This document shows, piece by piece, positions 32,354-45,147 of a stretch of 64,000 bases of DNA; the stretch's first letter is position 1; each line of letters opens with the position of its first letter. The DNA is from Saccharomycodes ludwigii. Taxonomy: Eukaryota; Ascomycota; Saccharomycetes; Saccharomycodales; Saccharomycodaceae. The stretch is from contig NC_060200.1 of assembly GCF_020623625.1 (NCBI RefSeq), forward strand, positions 2,934,001-2,998,000. The letters run 5' to 3'. The translations under genes were made by a program, and so were the position numbers. The notes beneath the pieces are model-generated. The model ran no database searches and was not told the DNA's origin. It worked only from the letters and a program-made list of their open reading frames with translations.

Positions 32354-33392
32354 TAGTAGAAAAAATTTTGATAAGTACTTAGCAAAAGAATATCCAGATG
32401 TTTCAAAAGAAATTTTGGAATTGATAGATCAAGTTATAAAACTATATATTACACCATGGTTTCAATCCATTAATGATCAGGAAGATTGTGCATTTCTGCA
32501 AGAATTAAGAATAACATTTCAGGAAGCTATTGGGAATATTACTTCTAAGCTCGAAAATGATAATTTTGCTGCTAACTTATTTGCTAAAGCCCTAGCTATA
32601 TTACAAAAACATTGTTCAACATACTCACGTATAAGAGTTGAAAGTTTGGCTCATAACAATACACAGCAAACGGATTTGGAAATAGCTTTACTTTTCAATA
32701 AACAATTTAAATTACATAAGGCAATCTCTTTAGGTACCTCAGGCGCTGAATTTGATAAACAAATACAATCGCACTTGAGAGAATTGGTCAGTTCTTTAAT
32801 TTTGCCTGAATTTCTAGTTTCGAAAAAAGATTTAAGCTCACCGATTGTCTCTTCATTGACACGAGAGATTTTAACATGTACCATTTTACAACCCTTAGTT
32901 AATAAGTTATCAGAACCAAATTTTTGGAATGGTAAAATTGTAGAAATATCTGAACAAATTTTGAAGGAACAAAAGCAAGTTCAGAGTATTAGAAAGGCTT
33001 TATCCAAAGAAGTTACTGACTCCATGGTTAATATGACCAAAACGTTATCCACAGATCAAAAATATCCAGTTTTTAGTGGTGAGAGTAAAAATGCTTCATT
33101 AACTTCAATCATTTTATTAAGTAACTATTTAGATGGCTTAAAAATAGACACATCAGGTACTGAATTTGAATCTATTTTGCAGAAATCGAATTCAATTTCT
33201 AATACATATCTTTTGAAATACCAAAAAAACGTGTTGCTTGATAAGATATTGGAATTACAATCAACCTCATATAAATATGATAAAAAAATAGCCAAAGTTT
33301 ATAGGAAAAGGTTAGAATTGTTATTAAACTTGATACAAAAAAAAATATCACCCAATTGCAATAATCGTATTATTTACAACAACAACAACAAC

Positions 33393-33434
<42 letters not shown>

Positions 33435-35459
33435 TTCCATATTTGTACAATGGCTTTATTAAAAGATTTTGAAAAAAACATCAAGACTATGAACTTCTCC
33501 AATATTTTGAATAATAGATCTTATTTAACGTGTTACGAACTTTTTCTTGAAAGATGTCAACCTGATTTGTTGATATTGATGCAATTTTGGAAAGATGTAG
33601 AGGAAATAAAGGATCCACTAGAAACAGCCCAACTAAATAGAGACTTGGTTATTAACATCGAAAGTGATAAGGATGATGTGAAGGACATTTTCCGGAAATA
33701 CTCAAAAAAGTTGACAAAGTGGTTTGAGCATGATTTAGATTATGAAAATATCCTAGATTACGTTAACAGTGGCAGAGGCACGTATAGTAATTCGAGACAG
33801 TCATTATTATTATTACAAGAAGATGCCTTTAGAATATTGGAAAGTGGTAGTTTTAATCATTTTTTACATTCAAAAGAATTTTTTTATTTGTTATCACATA
33901 TCGATGTTCCAAATGAAGAGCAACAAGGCGTTACTAGCAATAATATTTTAAGGGATACGTTTGATACGGTACAAATTATAACCAATGGTAATTTGACCAA
34001 GGCTCTAGGTGATATTTTAAATGAATCTGAAAAGGTAAAAGCTTCGGAGCAACTGGATGAGAATGAATTTAAAGAATTGTTTGGTGATGATAAAAGTAAT
34101 GGTTCCTTATTCAAAGATGATGAGGATAGTAGTCATATTGGCAGTAGTAATAAGCAAATTAAACATAAACCTAATTTATTTGAGGAGGATGAACAAGAAC
34201 CTCACAAGATAGTAAATGATGATGGAGCCACGAGTGATGATATTCGTCATGAAAATGATACTGGTTATGAAGATGACTACGCAGTGGATGAGTATAATGA
34301 ACAAGACATCACCTCACTAACAATGACTATAACTGAATTAGAAAAACAACTTGGAATTTTATCACATTTAATTTTAAAGGCTGAATTGACCAATAATCAA
34401 ATTGAACTTCATATTTTGCGCAAATCTGAAAGAAATATTAAAAGAGAATTAGAATACAAAAAAGTCTTAAAAATGACACTAACTCAAAGAGATATGTTTT
34501 TGTTTAATAACACCAAAATTTTTATTCCGAGTTATTTTACCTCAAGAGATGTCACTTATTACAATATTTCAGTGGAGTATGTTGATATCAATGCGCAAGT
34601 GCGTTGCTGGCAAACAATTAAGAGATTCAGTGAGTTTGTCAGGTTGAACAATTATTTAAGAGAAATTTATGGTTCGTTTTTTAAGAATATTAAATTTCCA
34701 GCAAAGATAGAATTAAACTTCAATAAAAATAACCTAGTTGAACAAAGAAAGACGAAACTTGAAATTTACCTAAATCACCTGTTAAGTGTTCCCCAAATTT
34801 GTCAGGACCCAATTTTCATAGATTTTGTCTCTGGAAGAAGTAACAGAGGTAATAATAATGGTACTAATTACGATGAATATGAGTATGAAGCTGCACCCAG
34901 CATGGGCATTAGTTCTTCCGATATTGAGAGTTCTATTATAACTACGAGCAGCAACAGTAGCACTGGTACTAGCGGCAACAATGCAAATGATGTGATAATT
35001 ACTAGGACAATCAAAGTACAGGATTCGTTTGTTAAATCACTAACAGATCTTTTTGCTACTGTTTTTGAAATAGAAAAGGGAACTTCGATTAGAGGCCGTG
35101 CTATTATAGTTATCTTGCAGCAATTGCTGGGAGGAACTATTGAAAAATACATTAAAGATACCATCAAAAAAGTGACTTCCAGTGACAAAATATCGTATTC
35201 TTTAAAACTTTTAAGGGTTTATCTAACTGAAAACGCCCAAAAGAACGATAATGGATCTGAGCCTGATGCTTTTTTTTTGAAAAAGAAAAGCTTAATATCT
35301 TTCCAAAAGTTAATGATAGAAACATGTCTAAAAGGTGTTGGGATTAAACGGTCGAGGCGTGGTGCTATATTATTACATGAAATGTTGCAAAATAGATGGT
35401 TAAATTACAGTTTGATATTATATATACTAGACTTGGTGGTACAAGAATTATTTATATAA
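32127..35459 (+). CDS. MDM1: PXA-RGS-PX-nexin_C protein Mdm1
   Basis: A 1110-residue protein matching yeast Mdm1, the ER-anchored tether at nucleus-vacuole junctions linked to lipid droplet formation. An N-terminal hydrophobic anchor is at about 10-38, a PXA domain at about 85-300 (YPDVSKEILELIDQVIKLYI), a region of RGS type at about 440-590, an acidic linker at 640-730, a PX domain at about 790-905 (RCWQTIKRFSEFVRLNNYL) and a nexin C-terminal domain at about 975-1105. Two poly-Asn runs, coded by AAT/AAC repeats, sit at about 58-75 and 415-435. Length is close to yeast Mdm1 (1127, from memory). Its stop is only 11 bp from the RRN9 stop. Confidence 0.95.
32299..32350 (+). repeat. AAT triplet repeat in MDM1
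   Basis: A nearly pure AAT run in frame encodes a poly-Asn stretch after the membrane anchor; length variation would only change the linker. A second run is at about 33379-33434. Confidence 0.9.
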
Positions 35460-35470
35460 TAATACCTCTA

Positions 35471-36424
35471 TCATTTTTCAATTAAACAATCATTTAAACT
35501 ATATAGATTTTTATTATTTTTGTTCTCTTTAGAGTTTTTCCGTATCGCAGTTTTGTTGATGGCCAGTAAGTCTTTTATTATTTTGTCCTTATTGATGGCA
35601 TTTTGATATTTAGCTCTTTCACTTATATTCATTTTGGAGACTCTTAATTTTTTAACGGTTTTTTTGGAAGCTATATATGCAGGATCCTCGTTCAATGGTT
35701 TCCCCATATTTTCAAACGGTTGCAGACTTGCGTCATCAATTTTAAATTGTGATTTGTCGAATAATGTATTTGGTAATACTTCAAATAGTGTACGCACTTT
35801 ATCAATTAGCGATATTTGCTGTTTTGTATTACACATGGAATTAGTCAAAATGTCCATGTGATTAAAAACCCGGTGACTGTTTTTATCTTCACGGTCAGTA
35901 CGAGGATGGTCCTCAGAAGATATATTATAAGTATATCCAGTTTTTTGCTCATTTTCTTCAAAATCCACAGATACTTTCAGTTGTTGAATAACTAAACGCT
36001 TGAATAGACAATCCAGCCTGTTCAATATTTTATTAACAATGGGCAAAGGAATGTCCAAACTATCTAAATCCAGGTCGATATTTCTATTATGTTTCTCGCA
36101 TAGTTGTTTGCTCCATATGCTACTTAATTCAATTAGAAGCATTTGCATACGGTTATTGTCTATATAGGGACTGATGCTGTTGTCACAATACACTTCATTT
36201 GTTTTGGGATTTATATCAGTGTTTTCATTGGGCCATAAAGTCCATGCATGTTTAATATTGCAATTGATAAATCTATCAATCAAAACATTGTGTTTGTAAT
36301 CAGTACCGTTTGCCAATTTTAACAATTTTTTTAAAAGAAAAGTAGAATACAGATGAGTGGCTAAATCTTGTCTATGTTGAATTTCTAAATATTTCAAAAT
36401 ATCATTATACTGCCTGATTTCGTT

Positions 36425-36427
<3 letters not shown>
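35471..36427 (-). CDS. RRN9: Probable RNA polymerase I upstream activation factor Rrn9
   Basis: A 318-residue protein. The N-terminal segment LEIQHRQDLATHLYSTFLLKK (shown here as about residues 14-34) and the following HAWTLWP at about 75-81 fit the Rrn9 domain, and the C-terminal part is Lys/Asn-rich. Rrn9 is a subunit of the UAF complex that activates rRNA gene transcription in yeast. The motif evidence alone is moderate, but position strengthens it: TMA23 and PRP24 upstream and URA5/URA10 downstream match the yeast run YMR268C-YMR271C, in which RRN9 is YMR270C. Nuclear or nucleolar location is inferred. Confidence 0.75.
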
Positions 36428-36462
<35 letters not shown>

Positions 36463-36899
36463 CTCTACTTGTTTGTTTGTGTATTTACAAGATGTTAGAA
36501 AGTAGTGAGAGAAAAGCAGTTTAGTAGCTTATTTATTCACAATTTTTTTTCACAATTTTTTTTTTTTTTTTTTTTTTTTATTTTTCGCCTCGGGTTTTCA
36601 GTTCTGTCCGAGCACCAATTGTCCGGTTATTATATTTTACGGATATGTTTTCATTTCAATTATAGATTGACTTTTTCGTAGCGAGAAAACTTTGACAAAA
36701 AAAAAAAAAAAAAAAAAAATCATTACAAAAATCATTACAATTACTTTGAACATTTTTTGTTCTTTTTTTCACTTTTTAGTTTTTAATCTTGTCGTTTTGC
36801 TATTACTTGTTGCTCCGTTAATTATTAACCAACTTATTGAACCTGGCACAATACACAGGAAAAATTAAAAAAAAAAAAAAAAAAAAAAAAGAACAAAAT
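36428..36899. promoter_or_regulatory. Divergent promoter RRN9 / SEC65 with TCCG pair
   Basis: T runs lie next to RRN9 (36429-36462 and 36545-36580). TCCGA at 36607 and TCCGG at 36622 fall between them and the A run at 36699. Assignment as a regulatory site is inference from the recurring motif. Confidence 0.4.
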
Positions 36900-37598
36900 A
36901 TGTCTTTAGATAATTATGAAGATATAGACAACATGGAAATGTCTTTAGAAGAATTCGGTTCACCTTCTACAACGGCAAACCCTCCATCTTCTGTTTCCAA
37001 CGCCAAAAAAGCTAATAGTGCCAAGGTTAAACAGTTTTCAGTAATATACCCATGTTATTTTGATAAAAATAGATCGTTAAAACAAGGAAGAAGAGTTCCA
37101 TTGGAGCTTTCAATAGAAAATCCATTGGCACAAAGCATAGCAGAAGTATGTCTACAATTACGTTATGAAATATTATTTAATCCTAAAAAACAGCATCCAC
37201 AGGACTGGGGTAATTCTGGTTGTGTGTTAATAAATAATATTGCCAAGAAAGAAAGTAAAAAGCAAATATTTGCTAAAATTGGTTTAAAGTTGACCCAAAT
37301 GGAACCTACTTCTCTAGAAACTATTAAAATACACCATAAGTACGCATATGGAAATTCTCAAGGTATACCTGAAATTGATGCTAAAAAATTGCCAAAAACA
37401 AAATGGAGTACACATGATATAGTTCCTATTGATAGTGTATTGACTTTAGCTGGCAATCCAATGACTAAAGACATTTATACTGCTAAAGATCCATCGGCAG
37501 GAACAGTTTCAGAAAATCCAAAAGCAATTGAAAACGGGTTAAGCAAAAATATGCAAAAGAAATTAAAGAAAAATAAATATAAATTAGTCAGAAGATAG
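36900..37598 (+). CDS. SEC65: Signal recognition particle subunit SRP19 homologue
   Basis: A 232-residue protein counted from the ATG at 36900. The frame extends upstream through an A run, but without an ATG. The SRP19 domain is clear: FSVIYPCYFDKNRSLKQGRR at about residue 43, then VPLELSIENPLAQSI and QHPQDWGNSGCVL. The Lys-rich C-terminus (KKLKKNKYKLVRR) is the same as in yeast. Sec65 binds SRP RNA and allows Srp54 to join, for cotranslational targeting to the ER. It is shorter than the yeast protein, with a shorter N-terminal extension. Confidence 0.95.
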   Translation: MSLDNYEDIDNMEMSLEEFGSPSTTANPPSSVSNAKKANSAKVKQFSVIYPCYFDKNRSLKQGRRVPLELSIENPLAQSIAEVCLQLRYEILFNPKKQHPQDWGNSGCVLINNIAKKESKKQIFAKIGLKLTQMEPTSLETIKIHHKYAYGNSQGIPEIDAKKLPKTKWSTHDIVPIDSVLTLAGNPMTKDIYTAKDPSAGTVSENPKAIENGLSKNMQKKLKKNKYKLVRR

Positions 37599-37717
37599 AT
37601 TTTTTTTTTTTTTTTGTTTTTGTTTTTTTCTTTTGGTGTATATTTATATATATATGAGTAAATACAAATATTGATATAAAAAGAAAAGAATTATGCTATA
37701 TATTAAAAGGCAAATTC

Positions 37718-37718
<1 letters not shown>

Positions 37719-37763
<45 letters not shown>

Positions 37764-37765
37764 GT
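37719..37765. repeat. AAT microsatellite between SEC65 and URA5
   Basis: About 15 AAT triplets shade into AGT/GAT variants up to about 37812, just downstream of both convergent genes. Confidence 0.85.
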
Positions 37766-37836
37766 AATAGTAATAGTAATAGTAGTAGTGATAGTGATAG
37801 TAATAGTAGTAAAATGAAACAGATAAGGATATAATA

Positions 37837-39292
<1,456 letters not shown>

Positions 39293-42115
39293 TTAATCTC
39301 TAAATGGATTTTTATCATCATTAGGATTTCTTTCAACATCAGGATTCCTTCCAACATCATTATAATTAACATCAAGGGCACCTGTATCTTCAAACTTTAT
39401 TTGACCATATTCTAATTCATCCGTACTGTCGCCTCCATCATTTATTCCTTTTTCCTCGTTTTCATCCTGTACTCCGTCTTCATTTGGTGGATTTTGGCTC
39501 CATGTAATTTGTCCTTTCTCATTAATCAAGGCTCCTTTATCACTAATATTAACGACGGCACTAACTTCATTAATCAGCATAGTGGAAAAGCCATAGGGAT
39601 CTTTAGGAATCCATACAGATGGACATTTAGCACTAACCGCTGGAATATCGTACGCATGTTCAATTTGGTCTTCTTCAGTGAACTCATTTGGATCAGGTAA
39701 ACTGTAGATTTCAGGTAATTTGAATTTCGCCATTTTGTACGACATATAAATGTGAGGTAATAAGAATCTTTTCCACCAACTAGCTGGAGGTATTGGCGCA
39801 GTGTCACCATCTGCTAACAATGGTGCTGTTAAGATATTGTTTTCATTGTCCTCATCATAGTTCTGGGGAATCTCAAAAGTATTGGTACTAATAAAACTAC
39901 CGTTGTTCATCTTAGATGGGTTATTATTGACATTCTCCGGTTTATATTTTCTAATTTCAAATTTTGGTAATTCCTGAACATCACTTTTTTTACCTTTATT
40001 TTTGCAATAAATATTGGAAAAAGATGGGGTATCTGATGTACCATCCAACGGTTTCATAGTGTCAATAGGAATCACAGTCATTAATTTATCAAATGCATGA
40101 TTCAGATTAATGTGGACAAAAACAGTGATACATAGACAAACAACTTGTAAAACAATTGGACCCCAACCTCTTCCTACAGCATATAACCCCAGTAAACAAA
40201 CTTGTCCGATGTATAGTCCAACCATTGTTTGAAATAGTGCCCTTGGATAGTACATACCACGGCCGTCTGGAGCTTCTTTGAAAACAAAAGTCAAGTTGTA
40301 CAAATAGGCAATATACAATAGGAAAAACCCTACACACCCAAAAAGTAATATAATTGGGGAAATAATAGAATACGAAAAGATAATAACCGCAATATTGGTA
40401 TACACTGGGAAAGTCGTTCCCCATGACATCGAGCTTAACGTGTTAAACCTATTCCATTTCTTTCTTGGTGTAGAGTCTAATAGAGAACCTAAAACATAAA
40501 AAAAAATCAATGGAGCTAATTGTAACAAAGCACCACTGGATATGGAAAACCCTTGCAAAATAATGTAAGCAACATAAAAATTACTGGATTTAGGTAAATT
40601 TTCAGCCAATAATGACATTGCAGATGTAGGTTTTTCTACAATCTGAGTAACTGTCGAACTTGCAGATGACGTCAATGTAGTAATTAAGAACACTTGGATA
40701 ACTTGAAACCCAAAATATGACTGTTGAGTAAAATATTCAATGTATTGCATAGTTGGTGAACCAGAAATAACTGCCATTTTTCTAATATAAACTGGCAAAA
40801 GACTCATCAACACAGACAACGCAACAGTAGGTGCTAAAGATGTCAACAAACCCAATAGCTGATCAGGTAACTTGTAGATAAATTTCAACCAATGTAGTTT
40901 GTCTGTCAAATATGTAATGTTAGAAATCATACCAACAAATGCCACAGGTAGAGACCAAAAAATAATCATAACAACAATAGCAGCAATAGCTCCAAATGTT
41001 CTAACTAATCTTTCCCACCAAATCATCCTCATATTAAACCAAACAATGTCTGCCGGTTCCAATCCATAATAAGCTGGTGACATATGTAAAGGTTGATGAT
41101 GGGTAACAGCCTGGTAAGCTAATTGAGCCTGATATTGAGACACAAATAAAACAAAGACAGAGTTCCATGCCTTGGCCTCGTTATGTTGAGCTTGCATTAC
41201 TTCAATCTTTTTATTTAATTCTGGCAAGGCTTGTTTAATATAATCTATAGTATCATATTTTTTACCAATCAAAAATCTTGCTTTGTAAGTGGGTCTTTGC
41301 TTCACATATTCTGTGATATCACTGCTGATCTCTGCATTTGGATCTTTTTTCAATATTTTCTTAACTTTTTTCAAAGCACTCTTTATGTATTTTGTTTGTG
41401 TGTTTTCTAATTTCGTAACTAAGTCATCTCTTTGTTTAACTAATTTTTCCAACTCAGGATCAGCTCTACAAATCCAAACTTTCTTAACACCATCAAATAG
41501 CTTGGAAAATTCATTTTCATCTAAATACTGATTAGGCACAGTTTGAAATAAAACGGTTTTACTACTTAATTTTTTAGCGTAACGGGGAGAAGCCAAAACA
41601 GCCTGTCTAATGGAAGTGTAGTACACCAATTCTCTGTAAATAACAAATAAAAACCCCCAAAAGAAACACCATCCAATAAAAACATGAGCATAATATCTTT
41701 TGTCATGCTTAACATTGGAATAGCCCAATTGATCCAACCCTGTTTCACCCTTACCATTGGCGGCATTAATGGGAAATAAAATAGGGAAAATATAAATCAT
41801 TGAAACCCCACAGTACATAGAAATGATAAAAAGGTATCTAATAAAGAAATACCCATCTAAACCGGCTTGTTGGATGATAAAATTGTCCGATTTTTTTAGT
41901 AATGGCAATAGCCATTGAAAGAGACCATTGGGTAAAGGTTCTGGCTTTTTTTCGTCATTAATTAGGTTGTAACTAGATTTAGGTTCATAAATTCTTTTTA
42001 ATTTCAGTCTTAAAAGCAGAAATCCGCTTAAAAATACTAAAAATATCACGCCATTAGCAATGATATTTGTTACTACTTGTTGAGTAGAAGTACCAGTAGT
42101 GGTATCAGAACCCAT
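39293..42115 (-). CDS. RSN1: OSCA/TMEM63-family membrane protein Rsn1
   Basis: A 940-residue polytopic membrane protein of the DUF221 (OSCA/TMEM63, calcium-permeable stress-gated channel-like) family. An N-terminal hydrophobic segment at about 17-36 is followed by ERRxY-like LKRIYEPKSSYNL, two further helices (about 90-175), a cytosolic domain (about 190-370, with ALPELNKKIEVMQ), and the RSN1_7TM region at about 380-660 with closely spaced membrane helices. The C-terminus is acidic and repetitive (NPDVERNPNDDKNPF). In yeast, Rsn1 overexpression relieves sodium sensitivity of an exocyst mutant; direct channel activity is not established. Synteny fits YMR266W. Confidence 0.93.
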   Translation of the reverse strand: MGSDTTTGTSTQQVVTNIIANGVIFLVFLSGFLLLRLKLKRIYEPKSSYNLINDEKKPEPLPNGLFQWLLPLLKKSDNFIIQQAGLDGYFFIRYLFIISMYCGVSMIYIFPILFPINAANGKGETGLDQLGYSNVKHDKRYYAHVFIGWCFFWGFLFVIYRELVYYTSIRQAVLASPRYAKKLSSKTVLFQTVPNQYLDENEFSKLFDGVKKVWICRADPELEKLVKQRDDLVTKLENTQTKYIKSALKKVKKILKKDPNAEISSDITEYVKQRPTYKARFLIGKKYDTIDYIKQALPELNKKIEVMQAQHNEAKAWNSVFVLFVSQYQAQLAYQAVTHHQPLHMSPAYYGLEPADIVWFNMRMIWWERLVRTFGAIAAIVVMIIFWSLPVAFVGMISNITYLTDKLHWLKFIYKLPDQLLGLLTSLAPTVALSVLMSLLPVYIRKMAVISGSPTMQYIEYFTQQSYFGFQVIQVFLITTLTSSASSTVTQIVEKPTSAMSLLAENLPKSSNFYVAYIILQGFSISSGALLQLAPLIFFYVLGSLLDSTPRKKWNRFNTLSSMSWGTTFPVYTNIAVIIFSYSIISPIILLFGCVGFFLLYIAYLYNLTFVFKEAPDGRGMYYPRALFQTMVGLYIGQVCLLGLYAVGRGWGPIVLQVVCLCITVFVHINLNHAFDKLMTVIPIDTMKPLDGTSDTPSFSNIYCKNKGKKSDVQELPKFEIRKYKPENVNNNPSKMNNGSFISTNTFEIPQNYDEDNENNILTAPLLADGDTAPIPPASWWKRFLLPHIYMSYKMAKFKLPEIYSLPDPNEFTEEDQIEHAYDIPAVSAKCPSVWIPKDPYGFSTMLINEVSAVVNISDKGALINEKGQITWSQNPPNEDGVQDENEEKGINDGGDSTDELEYGQIKFEDTGALDVNYNDVGRNPDVERNPNDDKNPFRD

Positions 42116-42810
42116 TTTGTCTGTTTATATGTTTTTTCTTTATTTTTCCCCCTTATTATGTTTTTTCCAAAAGAAAAAAAGAAAGAAAAAAGAAAAGAAA
42201 GAACGAAAAAGAAAGATAACAAAGAGAAAAAAAAAGAAAACTCATTTCCACATCCCATTTTTCCTTTTTTCCTTTTTTTTTTTATTTGTTTGTTTGTTTA
42301 TTTATATCAATATTCAAATAAAAAATATGTATATAAAAAAAAAGGAATTTGGTGATAAAAGATCCCGATTTGTTATTTATTATAAATCAAGCAAAAATGA
42401 TTTTTGTAGTCTGTGTACAGTTCTAAAGCGTTTTAATTAACCAAGTAATTAATTAATTTTTTTATTTATTTATTTATTAATTTATTTATTTATTTATCCA
42501 ATGTACAATGCGTATTATTCTTGATGAATTCATACGGATTATATTGTTCAAATTTAATGTACGAGTCACAAATTCAAAACAAACACCCTTTAGAAACATT
42601 TGTATTTGCTTGTTTCTTTTTTTTTTTCTTTTCTTTTTTTTTTCTTTTTCTTTTTAAAATTTAGGCTAATACATTATTCGTATTATGTATCGTGCTGTAC
42701 GCACTGTAACATAACTTCTTTGCACGTAGGCGTAAATGACAATGAGGTAATTGACAATCATATACCACTGGAAACTTCGGCTTTTTAATAACAGAAATAA
42801 ATTCCCAATA

Positions 42811-42863
42811 AAATAATACGAGGCTTAACCATCACTACCGAAGAGGGTGAACACGTATTATTT
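42811..42863. repeat. 10-bp inverted repeat in an AT-poor island
   Basis: AAATAATACG (42811-42820) pairs perfectly with CGTATTATTT (42854-42863) across a 33-base loop of mixed composition. Confidence 0.6.
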
Positions 42864-42956
42864 ATATACCATTAATTCAGTTTTTTTTTTTTTTTTTTTT
42901 TATTCCTTCTATTTTCACCAAATATCTGAAACACAGATATAAACGTAATAACAATG

Positions 42957-42991
<35 letters not shown>

Positions 42992-43464
42992 ATGTTGCTT
43001 AATCTAGAATTACGTATACTAAAATAAAAATGATAACTAGAATTTAAATCGTCTCAGATCAGTAAGTAGAATCCTTATAAAAATATATATTCAACGCCAA
43101 GCTTTTTATCAACTAAAATAAAAAGAACAAGGTAAGCGCTTATATATTTATATGATATAAATGTTTTTTTTTAACCTCTTTTTTATTCTTAATTTTCTTT
43201 TTTTTTTTTTTTTTTTTTTTGATGGATGGCTAAAAATTGTGTTCCATTTATTAAAAGATGTGCTACAAACTAGATTATAAGATTAAAATGCACTTTTGCC
43301 AATGTTAACAAAAAAAAAAAAAAATTAAATTTAATATTCGATGAAATTATAGGTCGTTCAAAGTGATATTGTTTATCGTAATATCAACAGCTACGTTGTT
43401 AATTACTTTTTGATACATACATTCGTTTAATAAAATAACCTCTCAAAAGATAAAACAATAATAA

Positions 43465-43602
43465 ATGAATTTAAAAAAAAAAATGAACAGTAATGTAAGT
43501 GACTCTGAAACAGAGCGGGAACAGTATATTCGCTTTAACCCCTTGCTCGAACACTATCATCTAACATTAGTTCCCTTAAAAAAAAAAATCGTAAAACAAT
43601 AA
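43465..43602 (+). CDS. Possible small ORF, 45 codons
   Basis: ATG codons at 43465 and, in frame, at 43483 open a reading frame to TAA at 43600-43602. The central part (SDSETEREQYIRFNPLLEHY) has balanced amino-acid composition, and its DNA is about 45 percent GC by hand count over 60 bases, far above its surroundings. I do not recognise it. It could equally be a structured RNA or a gene remnant; a GTAAGT inside it could be a splice donor. Weakly supported. Confidence 0.25.
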   Translation: MNLKKKMNSNVSDSETEREQYIRFNPLLEHYHLTLVPLKKKIVKQ

Positions 43603-43685
43603 TGAAACATTCAAGTTGAGAATAAAAAATAAAGTTTAATCATATTCTCAAGATAAAAGTATACAAAATTTATTTTCTGATTACT

Positions 43686-43722
<37 letters not shown>

Positions 43723-44520
43723 CTTAATGTTTTGCTTACAATTACGTTTTTGAAAGATATAGAAAAATATACGAGAGATATGAAAACCCATAATAATAAA
43801 TCAGCGCTTACAAAAGTGTTTACAAGACGTGCTAATACATAAAGAGTCAGATACGAAAGCCATGCTTCTGTTCCGGGTAATATTCTTAATTTAATATTTT
43901 TTTAAAGTGACAAGGTTTTTTTTTTTTCCAGTTAAAAACGAAATATGTATTATAATATTTGACAACAATAAGAACCAACGATTATAATTATTTAATAATA
44001 TTTTATTTTTTATTTTTTATTTTTTTTTGCAACTTTTCCAGAAATTCTAAAAAGATACCTCTACATCTATTATAGTGTATATCCGAAGAAAAATACCTTT
44101 TGACAATCAAGAATTCAGACTGGCAGAGTCGTGTGATTCATTTTTAAGGTAATGGCAAGAAGCTAAAAAAATGAAGGGGGGGGGGGGGAATAAAAGAATA
44201 ATTAAAGTGGAAAAAAAGAATAATTAAATGTTAAATCAAACTTAATTAAAATAAAAAAGAAAAAAAAAAACGTTTTCTTATTATCATGAATAAAGGGTAT
44301 ACTATTTGATGACATACATATAAAAAAAAAAAGGAAAATTAAATGGCATGTGATGTAAATTTGGATGATTTTATTTTTAATAAGACTAAAAGTTTTAACA
44401 GTGCCGTTTATATCAGATGAATAAATATCTACACGACCCTCATCTATATCAATAATATTTAATAGTAATAACTTAATTTTCTTACCAAACAAGAAAGGTA
44501 AAAAAGAAAAGTGACAGACC

Positions 44521-44879
44521 CACGTGCGTCTAATTTAGCTGTTAACACAATTTTACAACCATTTTTCTGGAAAAAAAAAAAAAAAAAAAAAAAAAAATAA
44601 CATAAATCTCTTTTTTCTACGTGTATTTCTACTAATAATTAATTAATGGTAATTTAAATTGCGTCGGTGTCGGGGCGGTAAGCGTGTGTATGTGGAGAAA
44701 GAGGGGCAGGGGGAAGACCATAAAGGGAAATATATGCATATAAATTACAAGCTGACGCACGTGTGTCTTAAATTATTAGCAAATTAAAAAAAAAATATAT
44801 GTATATATACATATATTCTATTAGAAATTATACAATCAATAATCACGATAATAACAAAAAAGAAGAAAAAAGGCACGTT
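44521..44879. promoter_or_regulatory. Pho4-type E-boxes upstream of PHO84
   Basis: CACGTG occurs at 44521-44526 and 44758-44763, and CACGTT at 44874-44879, about 620, 385 and 270 bp before the PHO84 ATG. These are the core sites of the bHLH factor Pho4, which drives yeast PHO84 under phosphate starvation. Function here is inferred from the match and position. Confidence 0.7.
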
Positions 44880-44935
44880 TTAAATCAAATTTATATTAGT
44901 AAAAAAAGAAAAGAGAAAAGAAAGATGAAATTAAA

Positions 44936-44970
<35 letters not shown>

Positions 44971-45147
44971 AGTTGTTGATTTCCCTTGATATAAATAAAT
45001 ATATATATAAAGGGATCAAAGTATATCAAGAATTTTTTTTTTTTCTCAAGTTCCATAATCTCTTATCTTAATTATCTTTTATTTCTAGAGATATTTTAAA
45101 AAAATAAAATAAACAAGAATAAACAAGAATAAACATCGATAATAACA

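Larger units (their letters stand above)
42116..45147. other. 3 kb gene-poor gap RSN1-PHO84
   Basis: This is the largest gap in the window. It mixes homopolymers (42961-42989 A, 43198-43220 T, a 13-base G run at 44176-44188), a TTTA microsatellite (42461-42496) and a TA run (43689-43719) with islands of ordinary composition at about 42660-42870, 43000-43130, 43483-43575 and 43790-43880. No tRNA boxes and no long ORF were seen. A CCGGGTAA Reb1-like site is at 43873-43880. The last 650 bp hold E-boxes and the PHO84 promoter. Confidence 0.6.

Noticed and set aside
44066-44092. Possible centromere element (TATCCGAAGAAAAA resembles the CDEIII core)
   Set aside because: Only the CCGAA core and trailing A bases match, there is no CDEI at the right distance, and synteny gives no reason to expect a centromere here.
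44202-44492. 96-codon minus-strand frame in the 3 kb gap
   Set aside because: No ATG at its head, and much of it is poly-Phe from A runs; no match to a known protein.
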